From QHBQ01 sp038230695 (GTDB lineage: Bacteria > Chloroflexota > Chloroflexia > QHBQ01): DNA of 9,102 nucleotides. Positions 1 to 5,051 of this stretch are shown one piece after another. The stretch is from assembly GCA_038230695.1 (NCBI GenBank), contig JBBRMT010000195.1, positions 1 to 9,102 of the forward strand. Direction: 5' to 3'. The translations under genes were made by a program, and so were the position numbers. Below the pieces are notes generated by a model. It was not told the DNA's origin, did no database searches, and saw nothing but the letters and a program-made list of their open reading frames with translations. Each line of letters begins with the position of its first letter. Within the stretch, counting starts at the first letter, position 1.

Positions 1-1
1 G

Positions 2-1039
2 ACTAACACCAACACGCCAACGGTGACAAATACGCCGACTGACACGCCGACAATCACCAACACGCCGACCGACACGCCGACGGTGACGAATACGCCGACT
101 GATACGCCGACAGTGACGAATACGCCGACTGATACGCCGACCAGCACCAATACGCCGACAGTGACGAATACGCCGACTGATACGCCGACCAGCACCAATA
201 CACCGACGGTGACGAATACGCCGACGAGCACGCCGACCAGCACCAACACGCCGACGAACACGGCCACCGCAACCAATACCGCAACCAACACGGCCACCGC
301 AACCAACACCGCAACCAACACCGCGACCAGTGTGCCGAGCAACACGCCGACCCTAGCCAGCACTGCGACCAGTGTGCCGAGTAACACGCCGACCATAGCC
401 AGCACCGCGACCAGCGTGCCAAGCGTCACCAGCACCCCGGCGGCGACCAACACGCCTGGTGGCCCCACCAATACGCCTGCGCCGACCAACACGACAGTAG
501 TCGCTACCACCACGCCTGGGGCAACCAGCACCGCAGTTGTCGCCACCAGCACGCCTGGGGCAACCAACACCGCAGTTGTTGTCACCAGCACGCCAATCGC
601 AACCAACACGCCGGTGCGACCGACTAGCACGCCAACCAACACGCCGACCGGCCATCGCCAGCCGACCAACACGCCAACCAACACGCCGACCAACACGCCG
701 TTGCCAGGGCCGACCAACACGCCGCCAAGCAATGCGACTCCCACTACGGCTGCGCCATCGCCAACCCCGACCATGCCAAGCGCAGTGCCAAGCAGCACGC
801 CGACTTCGGTTACTGGCGGGCCAAGCCCGACCCCGACCTTCACAAACCCGAATGGCGGTGGCCCAACTCCCACCCCGTTCACCCAGACTGGCGGTGTGGG
901 CGCACCGAAGCTGCCTAAGACCGGCAGAGCGGATGGCTCCTCCAACGATGCCTTGCCTCTCTACCTCCTGATTGCGCTCGGCCTCATCTGTGTCGGCTCG
1001 GCTCTGCGTAAGCTCACCCCCGACAACGCACGCAAGTAA
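2..1039 (+). CDS. LPXTG-anchored Thr/Pro-rich repeat surface protein (5' partial)
   Basis: The reading frame is open to the left edge, so the true start lies upstream. The GTG at 23 is only the first start-like codon inside the repeats. The visible part is almost all Thr, Pro, Asn, Ala, Ser and Val in TNTPT-type repeats, giving an extended, probably O-glycosylatable stalk. Three repeat styles follow each other: TNTPT(D/S)TPT units, then 14-residue ATSVPSNTPT-type units, then three 13-residue units containing VVATSTPGA. The C-terminus is a textbook sortase signal: LPKTG at 911-925, then a hydrophobic stretch (LPLYLLIALGLICVGSAL), then a basic tail ending RK. By family knowledge, a sortase would cut between T and G and join the protein to the cell envelope. 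No sortase gene is in the window. The globular N-terminal domain, if any, is outside, so ligand or function is unknown. A strong terminator follows the stop. Confidence 0.85.
   Translation, partial: TNTNTPTVTNTPTDTPTITNTPTDTPTVTNTPTDTPTVTNTPTDTPTSTNTPTVTNTPTDTPTSTNTPTVTNTPTSTPTSTNTPTNTATATNTATNTATATNTATNTATSVPSNTPTLASTATSVPSNTPTIASTATSVPSVTSTPAATNTPGGPTNTPAPTNTTVVATTTPGATSTAVVATSTPGATNTAVVVTSTPIATNTPVRPTSTPTNTPTGHRQPTNTPTNTPTNTPLPGPTNTPPSNATPTTAAPSPTPTMPSAVPSSTPTSVTGGPSPTPTFTNPNGGGPTPTPFTQTGGVGAPKLPKTGRADGSSNDALPLYLLIALGLICVGSALRKLTPDNARK
31..246 (+). repeat. 30-nt/18-nt coding tandem repeat
   Basis: Nucleotide-level tandem units of 30 bases start near 31, 61, 91, 121, 169 and 217, with shorter 18-base units at 151 and 199. 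Each begins (t/c)acgccgac and ends in (c/g)a(c/a)gaa or caccaa. The units encode TNTPTDTPT(V/I/S). The mix of 30- and 18-base units suggests expansion and contraction by slippage or recombination in frame. Confidence 0.8.
323..406 (+). repeat. 42-nt coding repeat (2 copies plus a partial)
   Basis: Two adjacent 42-base units (323-364 and 365-406) begin gcgaccagtgtgccgag and encode ATSVPSNTPT(L/I)AST. A third, diverged partial unit starts at 407. The copies differ at only a few bases, indicating a recent in-frame duplication inside the stalk gene. Confidence 0.75.
485..601 (+). repeat. 39-nt coding repeat (3 copies)
   Basis: Three 39-base units (485-523, 524-562, 563-601) encode 13-residue repeats of the form TNTAVVATSTPGA. 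They are part of the stalk gene and form a separate repeat family from the upstream 30- and 42-base units. Confidence 0.75.
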
Positions 1040-1062
1040 CGCCCAACCGCACCGACGTAACG

Positions 1063-1090
1063 AGAAGCCGCCCCCTGGGCGGCTTCTTTC
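1063..1090 (+). terminator. Rho-independent terminator of the LPXTG gene
   Basis: The stem gaagccgcc (1064-1072) pairs with ggcggcttc (1078-1086) around the 5-base loop ccctg, with one more A-T pair at 1063/1087. The T-rich stretch tttctgctctc follows. It lies 24 bases after the TAA at 1037-1039. The same stem sequence is reused in the terminator at 1704-1735. Confidence 0.85.
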
Positions 1091-1097
1091 TGCTCTC

Positions 1098-1128
1098 AAC
1101 CTTACCATAACCTTACCGTAACCTTACC
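1098..1128. promoter_or_regulatory. Triple direct repeat with 11-bp period (OmpR/PhoB-type operator candidate)
   Basis: The nonamer aaccttacc occurs three times, at 1098-1106, 1109-1117 and 1120-1128, separated by two bases (at, gt). The period is therefore exactly one helical turn. Direct repeats with 11-bp spacing are the usual binding pattern of OmpR/PhoB winged-helix response regulators. The array lies between a terminator and the response-regulator gene at 1284. A weak -10-like GATAAC at 1146-1151 sits 17 bases after the last repeat, as in activator-dependent promoters where the repeats replace the -35 box. Binding by any particular protein is inference. Confidence 0.5.
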
Positions 1129-1178
1129 AAATCTCGCAAAGCGGTGATAACTGGCTGCGCTTCTGGCATCTACAACCC

Positions 1179-1207
1179 TTGCGCCAGTAACCCGGCGGTG
1201 GTAGAAT
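1179..1207 (+). promoter_or_regulatory. Predicted sigma70-type promoter of the response regulator
   Basis: The -35 TTGCGC (1179-1184), a 17-base spacer and the -10 TAGAAT (1202-1207) predict transcription from about 1214 and a roughly 70-base leader. The same -35 heptamer TTGCGCC with a 17-base spacer precedes moxR at 4981, which supports the call. Confidence 0.5.
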
Positions 1208-1283
1208 ATAACCATCGCCTTCTTACATTGAAGCCGAAGCCAAAGTGTTTATCTCACCGCCCTAGCTGCATCGGAGGATTATC

Positions 1284-1679
1284 GTGCCGGACAGGATACT
1301 GCTTGTAGATGATGACCCCAACTTGCTCAACGTGCTGAAATATCGCCTGGAGTTGCAGGGTTATAATGTTAGTGTTGCTAGCAACGGACATATGGCCGAG
1401 CAACGCGCCGAAGAGGAACAGCCCAACCTCGTGTTGCTCGATGTAATGATGCCCGGCATGGACGGCGTAGAGGTCTGCTCCCGCCTGCGCCACAACCACA
1501 AGCTACCCACCGACCTGAAGATCGTGATGTTGAGCGCCATCCTCGACCAGCGTACCATTGACGCTGCCTACGCCGCTGGCGCAATTGGTTTCATCAACAA
1601 GCCATTTAACTTCAACAAGCTAATCGAGCAGGTCGCCACCTTCCTCGGCGATGAGGGCATCGCCATGCGGGCCAACTAG
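1284..1679 (+). CDS. Single-domain response regulator (CheY-like receiver)
   Basis: This 131-residue protein is one receiver domain with no output domain. Expected positions are present: the acidic pair D9/D10 in LLVDDDP, phospho-acceptor D53 in LLDVMMPGMDG, the Thr/Ser switch S84, aromatic F103, and K106 in NKPF. It should accept phosphate from a histidine kinase (cytosolic) and act by protein-protein contact rather than by binding DNA. No kinase is adjacent, so the partner is unknown. The GTG start is supported by GGAGG at 1273-1277 with 6-base spacing, and no upstream alternative has a comparable site. The gene is monocistronic: it has its own promoter and a strong terminator directly after the stop. 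The 11-bp repeat array upstream may control it. Confidence 0.93.
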   Translation: MPDRILLVDDDPNLLNVLKYRLELQGYNVSVASNGHMAEQRAEEEQPNLVLLDVMMPGMDGVEVCSRLRHNHKLPTDLKIVMLSAILDQRTIDAAYAAGAIGFINKPFNFNKLIEQVATFLGDEGIAMRAN

Positions 1680-1703
1680 CATCTCCGCCCTCGGGAATCA
1701 GAG

Positions 1704-1735
1704 AAGCCGCCTGAGATTCAGGCGGCTTTCTTGTT
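1704..1735 (+). terminator. Rho-independent terminator of the response regulator
   Basis: An 11-bp perfect stem, aagccgcctga (1704-1714) with tcaggcggctt (1718-1728), closes a 3-base loop and is followed by tcttgtt. It begins 25 bases after the stop codon. Confidence 0.9.
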
Positions 1736-1774
1736 AGACTAATACGAATTATGTTTGTAGCTGGTATTTTTTTC

Positions 1775-1801
1775 GTAGAGGCGGGTGGCTGCTCGCCCTG
1801 G
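1775..1801. repeat. Degenerate copy of the GC-rich palindromic dispersed repeat
   Basis: It begins gtagaggcgg and ends tcgccctgg, matching the ends of the element at 4923-4949 (gtaggggcgg ... cgccctgg) but with a different centre. It lies in the convergent non-coding gap between the response regulator and the fusion gene. Nothing coding is seen in 1740-1897. Confidence 0.5.
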
Positions 1802-1861
1802 TGCAATTTACACCATCACCATAACGAATTGCTATACCTTGCCAAGCAAACAGTGTAGTAT

Positions 1862-1893
1862 CCGTTGGGGCGCAGATTTATCGCGCCCAACGG
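1862..1893 (-). terminator. Hairpin just downstream of the fusion gene (possible terminator or repeat unit)
   Basis: CCGTTGGG (1862-1869) pairs with CCCAACGG (1886-1893); the stem continues as CGC/GCG past one bulged G. It lies 4 bases past the stop of the minus-strand gene, where a terminator is expected. No clear T-run follows on that strand, so it could instead be another member of the dispersed palindromic family. The 9-mer gcaatttac follows both this hairpin (1893-1901) and the one at 1775-1801 (1803-1811). Confidence 0.45.
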
Positions 1894-1897
1894 CAAT

Positions 1898-3580
1898 TTA
1901 CCCAATTAGCGGATGGAAGCCGCCCACGAACGCCGCGATGATCAGGCTGGCGATTAGCAGCACGCCGGTGTTCACATCAGCCTGGAAGGTGGCGGCCATC
2001 AGCGCCCCGTAGCCCGGCACCGCCTTGATTTGCCGCGCCGTCTGCAAGCCCTTCAGCATCATTGGGATAGTCACCAGCGCAACCAGCGCGTACAAGGGCA
2101 GGTAGCCGAGCGCCACGTTCAGCCCGATGGCGATATAAGCCGCCGCCACAATCCCGCCGCTCACGGTCAAAGCCCGCTCCGGGCCAAGCGCCACTACTGG
2201 CGTGTTCTTATGCACCTGCTTGTCGGCCTGCCACTGCAAGAAAGAGTGGTTGAACAGGATGGCAGTGGTCAGCAGGCCAATCGGCAGGCTTGCGAGGAAA
2301 GGCAGCCAGCCTACCTGGCCGGTCTGCACGTAATACGAACCCATCACCGGCAGCACCCCGAAGCTGAACAGTACACCAATCTCGCCCAACCCATGCCCGA
2401 CGTAACCGTAGGCAATCGGCGGCGCGACGTAAAAGTAGGCCAGCAGGAAGCCCGCCACCGCGAAGATTAGCACCCAGGGGCCAACCAGAGCGGCTAGCGC
2501 AATGCCGCAAGCCAGGGCGACGGCGAACAGCACGGTGGTGAGCATCGCCACCTGTCGCAAAGACATCACCCCGCTGGTAAGCACCCCGCTGTGGGTGCCG
2601 ACCCCGCCCTCGACCGTATCGGCGGCAGTGTCTGCGCCGCTCTTATAATCCCAGTAATCGTTGACCGTGTTGCTCCCCAGGTGCGCCGCCGCCGCGCCAA
2701 TTACGGTCAGCAGCAGCAGCCAGGGGTTGAGCGTGTGGCTGACCGCGCCTGCCAGGGCCGCGCCGAAAAGCACCGGCAGCATCATCACCAGCAGCACCGC
2801 AGCGCGGGTGGCCTTCAGCAGCAGCTTGACCCGATCGGCAAGGCTCTTGCCGCTTACCTCTTGATTGACCCAGCCCACCCCGCTGCCCTTGCCGAACTCA
2901 GCCACCTTCTTCGGCTCGGTGGTGGTCGGCGCGGACGTATCGCTGACATTTTCCGCCGGAGGTGGAGTTGGCATAGACTTCGCGGTTGCCTGGCCGGATT
3001 TAGGCGTGGGCGGGGGGGTCGCGTTGGCGGTAGCCGCCTCGATGGCCGCGCTAGCACTGGCTGCCTGTTGCAGCGCGGGTGCGGGGGTGGGGAAGGCAGG
3101 TGGGGTAGGCAGGCCAGTATGGGCATCCACCCAGTAACGGCGGTTCTTGCTCTGATCCCAGTAGTTCGCCAGCTTGATTTCGGTGGGACGCAACACCACC
3201 GGCGTAACCGGCAGGTTGTCAATGAACATCTGCGCGGGCGGCGCTTTGGTCACCAGCACCTTGATCGCGTGGGCTATCTCCGCCGCGTCGGTGATCACCT
3301 CCATCACCCCCATGCCCTGGATCACCTCGGTTGGCTCTAGCGGCCCGACGTAGAAACTGACCACCGGGTTAGCCTTCAGGTTCTGCAGCTTGCGCGTATC
3401 GTTCAGCACCGTGCAGTAAATCACCATCTTGAGGTCGTCACTGCCCTCGGCCACCGGCACAAACTCCTCGCCGAAATACACGCCGGTTATCCAGGGCTTG
3501 TCGTCGTTGGAAGTGGCGATAAAGAAGGTATTGTGCTGATCCAGCACCCGCTTCAGTTCGTCACGTGCTTGGGCATCCAT
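1898..3580 (-). CDS. FMN split-barrel (PNPOx-like) / UbiA-MenA-like prenyltransferase fusion
   Basis: This 560-residue protein has two domains. Residues 1-155 resemble the pyridoxamine-5'-phosphate-oxidase-like split barrel (FFIATSNDDKPWITGVYF, then TRKLQNLKANPVVSFYVG), which usually binds FMN or a related flavin. Residues 156-250 are a Pro/Ala/Thr-rich linker. Residues 255-560 form a full-length UbiA-type integral membrane prenyltransferase. Its closest resemblance is to MenA, which prenylates 1,4-dihydroxy-2-naphthoate in menaquinone synthesis. The first Mg-diphosphate motif is intact (NDYWDYKSGAD, N307-D317). The second reads FLQWQADK (447-454) where MenA-like enzymes usually have PDYEADK, so the first Asp is replaced by Gln449 while D453 remains. 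The ATG start has AAAGGAG at 3590-3596. No other menaquinone gene is in view, so substrate is uncertain. The fusion is seen directly; enzymatic coupling of the domains is inference. Confidence 0.85.
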   Translation of the reverse strand: MDAQARDELKRVLDQHNTFFIATSNDDKPWITGVYFGEEFVPVAEGSDDLKMVIYCTVLNDTRKLQNLKANPVVSFYVGPLEPTEVIQGMGVMEVITDAAEIAHAIKVLVTKAPPAQMFIDNLPVTPVVLRPTEIKLANYWDQSKNRRYWVDAHTGLPTPPAFPTPAPALQQAASASAAIEAATANATPPPTPKSGQATAKSMPTPPPAENVSDTSAPTTTEPKKVAEFGKGSGVGWVNQEVSGKSLADRVKLLLKATRAAVLLVMMLPVLFGAALAGAVSHTLNPWLLLLTVIGAAAAHLGSNTVNDYWDYKSGADTAADTVEGGVGTHSGVLTSGVMSLRQVAMLTTVLFAVALACGIALAALVGPWVLIFAVAGFLLAYFYVAPPIAYGYVGHGLGEIGVLFSFGVLPVMGSYYVQTGQVGWLPFLASLPIGLLTTAILFNHSFLQWQADKQVHKNTPVVALGPERALTVSGGIVAAAYIAIGLNVALGYLPLYALVALVTIPMMLKGLQTARQIKAVPGYGALMAATFQADVNTGVLLIASLIIAAFVGGFHPLIG

Positions 3581-3597
3581 TGTTGCCTACTCCTTTG

Positions 3598-3616
3598 TGC
3601 CAGCTTGCTGCTGGCA
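3598..3616 (-). promoter_or_regulatory. 5' leader hairpin abutting the ribosome binding site of the fusion gene
   Basis: TGCCAGC and GCTGGCA form a perfect 7-bp stem with a 5-base loop. On the minus strand it ends one base before CAAAGGAG, the Shine-Dalgarno region of the 1898-3580 gene. Stacking or competing structures here could modulate translation. No known riboswitch class is recognised in the roughly 100-base leader. Confidence 0.4.
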
Positions 3617-3655
3617 ATGTTGCAACCACGTTTCGTTCAACTTCGTCTCGCACCC

Positions 3656-3671
3656 TGTGAAGAATATCACA
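3656..3671. promoter_or_regulatory. CRP/FNR-like palindrome TGTGA-N6-TCACA
   Basis: The sequence tgtgaagaatatcaca is a perfect TGTGA-N6-TCACA inverted repeat, the half-site geometry of the CRP/FNR family. It lies about +9 to +24 from the predicted start at 3679, a position expected to repress. The 8-mer atcacaat, which overlaps one half-site (3666-3673), recurs 26 bases away inside the promoter spacer (3692-3699). Confidence 0.5.
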
Positions 3672-3685
3672 ATGCGGTTTATGTT

Positions 3686-3714
3686 ATTTTAATCACAATT
3701 AGACCAAATGTCAA
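3686..3714 (-). promoter_or_regulatory. Strong sigma70-type promoter of the fusion gene
   Basis: On the minus strand, a perfect -35 TTGACA (3709-3714), a 17-base spacer and the -10 TAAAAT (3686-3691) predict a start near 3679 and a leader of about 98 bases. The surrounding AT-richness contrasts with the GC-rich flanks. Confidence 0.8.
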
Positions 3715-3776
3715 GTATTTACCAGCTTCTTTTAAGGAAACTGCAAGGTTGATAAAGCGCAGCTCTGTTTGTCATG

Positions 3777-4322
3777 TTACGGTGTCCAGATGCCAGTAAT
3801 CGCCAGCAGCCCCGCGATTATGGTTGCCAGTTCGACCGCCAGGATTACTACGTTGTTCAGCCGTGATATCCAATTTGCCCCAGCTTCAAGGTGGGTGGCG
3901 ATCCAGAACATCGTGGCGAGCATACCCACTGCGGCAACGCCTACCGACCACCACATAATATGCCGTAGGAAAGGCAGCCCTAGAAAGGGGTCCAATGGGT
4001 CACGAAAGCTGGCAACGAAGTAGATGTAAAGCCCAGCGCCAAAGAGGGCAAACATAAACCCCATTCCTGCCAGCCTATCCAATTCCCTGTTTACGTAACT
4101 TTGCCGCAGAGGCGGGGCAAACCCCTGCTGATAGACGAGAGGTGGCGCAGTCAGATACCGCTGCTCCGACGCATCCTTCAGCTCCGGCAGCGGTGGCATA
4201 GCGGCCTGGTCAAGCGGTGGCCCCGCCATCGGCCCGCGATATGGCTCGATCAGCACACCCTGCTCGGGCTGAGGTTCGGCCTCGTACTGCTGGCCGATTG
4301 GCTGATTTTGTTTCGCTGCCAT
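3777..4322 (-). CDS. Small membrane protein, three predicted helices, Pro-rich N-terminus
   Basis: I do not recognise the family of this 181-residue protein. Residues 1-75 are soluble and Pro/Gln/Glu-rich (for example PEPYRGPM-like and AAMPPLPELKD segments), without a signal peptide. Three hydrophobic segments follow at about 84-105, 118-142 and 155-177; the second contains IMWWSVGVAAVGMLATMFW. The start ATG has GGAG about 10 bases upstream. It lies 30 bases after the stop of the zinc-finger-like membrane protein gene on the same strand, so the two probably form one transcript. Both consist of a polar N-terminal part plus three helices, with a WW pair early in helix 2, so distant relationship is possible but unproven. 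It ends TAA with no convincing terminator before the next gene's promoter. Confidence 0.75.
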   Translation of the reverse strand: MAAKQNQPIGQQYEAEPQPEQGVLIEPYRGPMAGPPLDQAAMPPLPELKDASEQRYLTAPPLVYQQGFAPPLRQSYVNRELDRLAGMGFMFALFGAGLYIYFVASFRDPLDPFLGLPFLRHIMWWSVGVAAVGMLATMFWIATHLEAGANWISRLNNVVILAVELATIIAGLLAITGIWTP

Positions 4323-4352
4323 AACAGGCTATCTCCACTCATTTAACCGTGT

Positions 4353-4844
4353 TCAGTGGCTGATCAAAAGGAATAGACATATAACCACAACGGCAATGTT
4401 TGTACCCAGGATGGTGAGGTTGACGAATCTCTCCGCCTGAGGTTGCTCTTCCGGCCTGTTCATTACATTGGGTATAGACATGATTGTCCCCGCGAGGCAA
4501 ACCAGCAGCGGCCACCAAAACACCGATCGCACCGAAGCAAGCTCTACACCTCTAGCCAAGTAGAAGATAAAGAAAAGTATCATCATGCCAATCATGGCAC
4601 ACATGATGGCGGGGCTATAAACAACATAGGGCCTGCCGCTAGGCCACTTGCGGGTTACATAGAACCACTTACTTCCCGGAAACCATCTATTCAATGGTGG
4701 ATTGTTGCTCCCGTCAGTGTAATCGTCGTCGCACAGCGTGAGTTCGCCATCCTGCCTGGCGCATAGCGCACACAGCGCCCGGCCGCACGCCGCACAAGCA
4801 GCCTGCGCGAGGCTATCAGGGTGGTTATAGCAGCCGCTGTTCAT
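4353..4844 (-). CDS. Zinc-finger-like (B-box type) three-helix membrane protein, leaderless start
   Basis: The 163-residue protein starts MNSGCYNHPD. Its first 42 residues have spaced metal ligands C5, H8, C17, C20, C25, C28 and C38 plus D39-D41, fitting a B-box-like or 'CYNHP' zinc ribbon seen at the N-terminus of many bacterial membrane proteins. Three hydrophobic segments follow at about 77-97, 108-127 and 140-162. The open frame extends to an ATG at 4898, but an extended -10 promoter (TGCTATAAT) lies between the two ATGs and places +1 on the A of the inner ATG at 4844. The zinc-finger homology also begins there, so the longer start is rejected. Role unknown; membrane-anchored metal-binding or regulatory function is only suggested by the architecture. 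It likely forms an operon with the 3777-4322 gene, 30 bases downstream. Confidence 0.78.
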   Translation of the reverse strand: MNSGCYNHPDSLAQAACAACGRALCALCARQDGELTLCDDDYTDGSNNPPLNRWFPGSKWFYVTRKWPSGRPYVVYSPAIMCAMIGMMILFFIFYLARGVELASVRSVFWWPLLVCLAGTIMSIPNVMNRPEEQPQAERFVNLTILGTNIAVVVICLFLLISH

Positions 4845-4850
4845 ACGCTG

Positions 4851-4879
4851 ATTATAGCACCGCCCACAACTGCTTGCCA
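4851..4879 (-). promoter_or_regulatory. Extended -10 promoter giving a leaderless mRNA
   Basis: On the minus strand, the -10 TATAAT (4851-4856) is preceded by TGC, making an extended -10 TGCTATAAT. A weak -35 TGGCAA lies at 4874-4879 with a 17-base spacer. By normal spacing, +1 falls at 4844, the A of the ATG. Confidence 0.65.
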
Positions 4880-4922
4880 GCTTTGTAGCGCATATCATTA
4901 AATTGCAACGTAGGTTAGGAGA

Positions 4923-4949
4923 TGTAGGGGCGGATTGCGTCCGCCCTGG
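4923..4949. repeat. 27-bp GC-rich palindromic dispersed repeat, copy A
   Basis: The element starts tgtaggggcgg and ends tccgccctgg. Inside, GGGCGGA (4928-4934) pairs with TCCGCCC (4940-4946) around ttgcg. An exact 27-base reverse-complement copy is at 7822-7848. It sits in the divergent gap between the zinc-finger-like gene and moxR. Confidence 0.9.
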
Positions 4950-4966
4950 TAGTGATCACTAGCAGG
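4945..4966. promoter_or_regulatory. 22-bp near-perfect palindrome (operator candidate)
   Basis: The 12-base core TAGTGATCACTA (4950-4961) is perfectly symmetric. Outside one mismatched pair (4949/4962) the arms CCTG and CAGG also match, giving 22 bp of dyad symmetry. It lies about 50-70 bases upstream of the predicted moxR start site and about 100 bases upstream of the divergent gene, overlapping the edge of the dispersed repeat by 5 bases. It suits a dimeric regulator. The regulator is unknown. Confidence 0.5.
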
Positions 4967-4980
4967 TGAGCTTTGTTGAT

Positions 4981-5009
4981 TTGCGCCTGAATTGGGCAAC
5001 AGGTATAAT
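4981..5009 (+). promoter_or_regulatory. Predicted promoter of moxR
   Basis: The -35 TTGCGC (4981-4986), a 17-base spacer and a perfect -10 TATAAT (5004-5009) predict +1 near 5016. The same TTGCGCC -35 appears before the response regulator at 1179. Confidence 0.7.
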
Positions 5010-5051
5010 GGGCGCAACAAACCAGCGGCCTACGCCGCAGAGGAGCCAGCT

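Noticed and set aside
1..320. CRISPR-like regular repeats at the left edge
   Set aside because: The repeats are in frame, encode TNTPT units without unique spacers, and belong to the stalk gene.
353..1108. 251-residue minus-strand open frame opposite the stalk gene
   Set aside because: It is Arg/Gly/Trp-rich with no recognisable domain and is the complement of the Thr/Pro repeats. Low-complexity GC-rich repeats routinely open antisense frames.
1684..1735. The two near-identical terminator stems as members of the dispersed repeat
   Set aside because: Stem sequence (aagccgcc/ggcggctt) and T-rich tails fit ordinary terminators directly after stop codons. They do not share the gtagggg/cccctac ends of the dispersed element.
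2591..3340. 249-residue plus-strand open frame inside the fusion gene
   Set aside because: Its composition is Arg/Gly/His-rich with no domain, opposite a well-supported protein with promoter and ribosome site. It is an antisense shadow.
4845..4898. Longer N-terminus for the zinc-finger-like protein starting at 4898
   Set aside because: The predicted promoter (-10 at 4851-4856) lies within this segment and the zinc-ligand motif begins only after Met at 4844.
4992..5051. 20-residue N-terminal extension of MoxR
   Set aside because: The -10 box TATAAT lies inside it; MoxR homology and a good ribosome site begin at TTG 5052.
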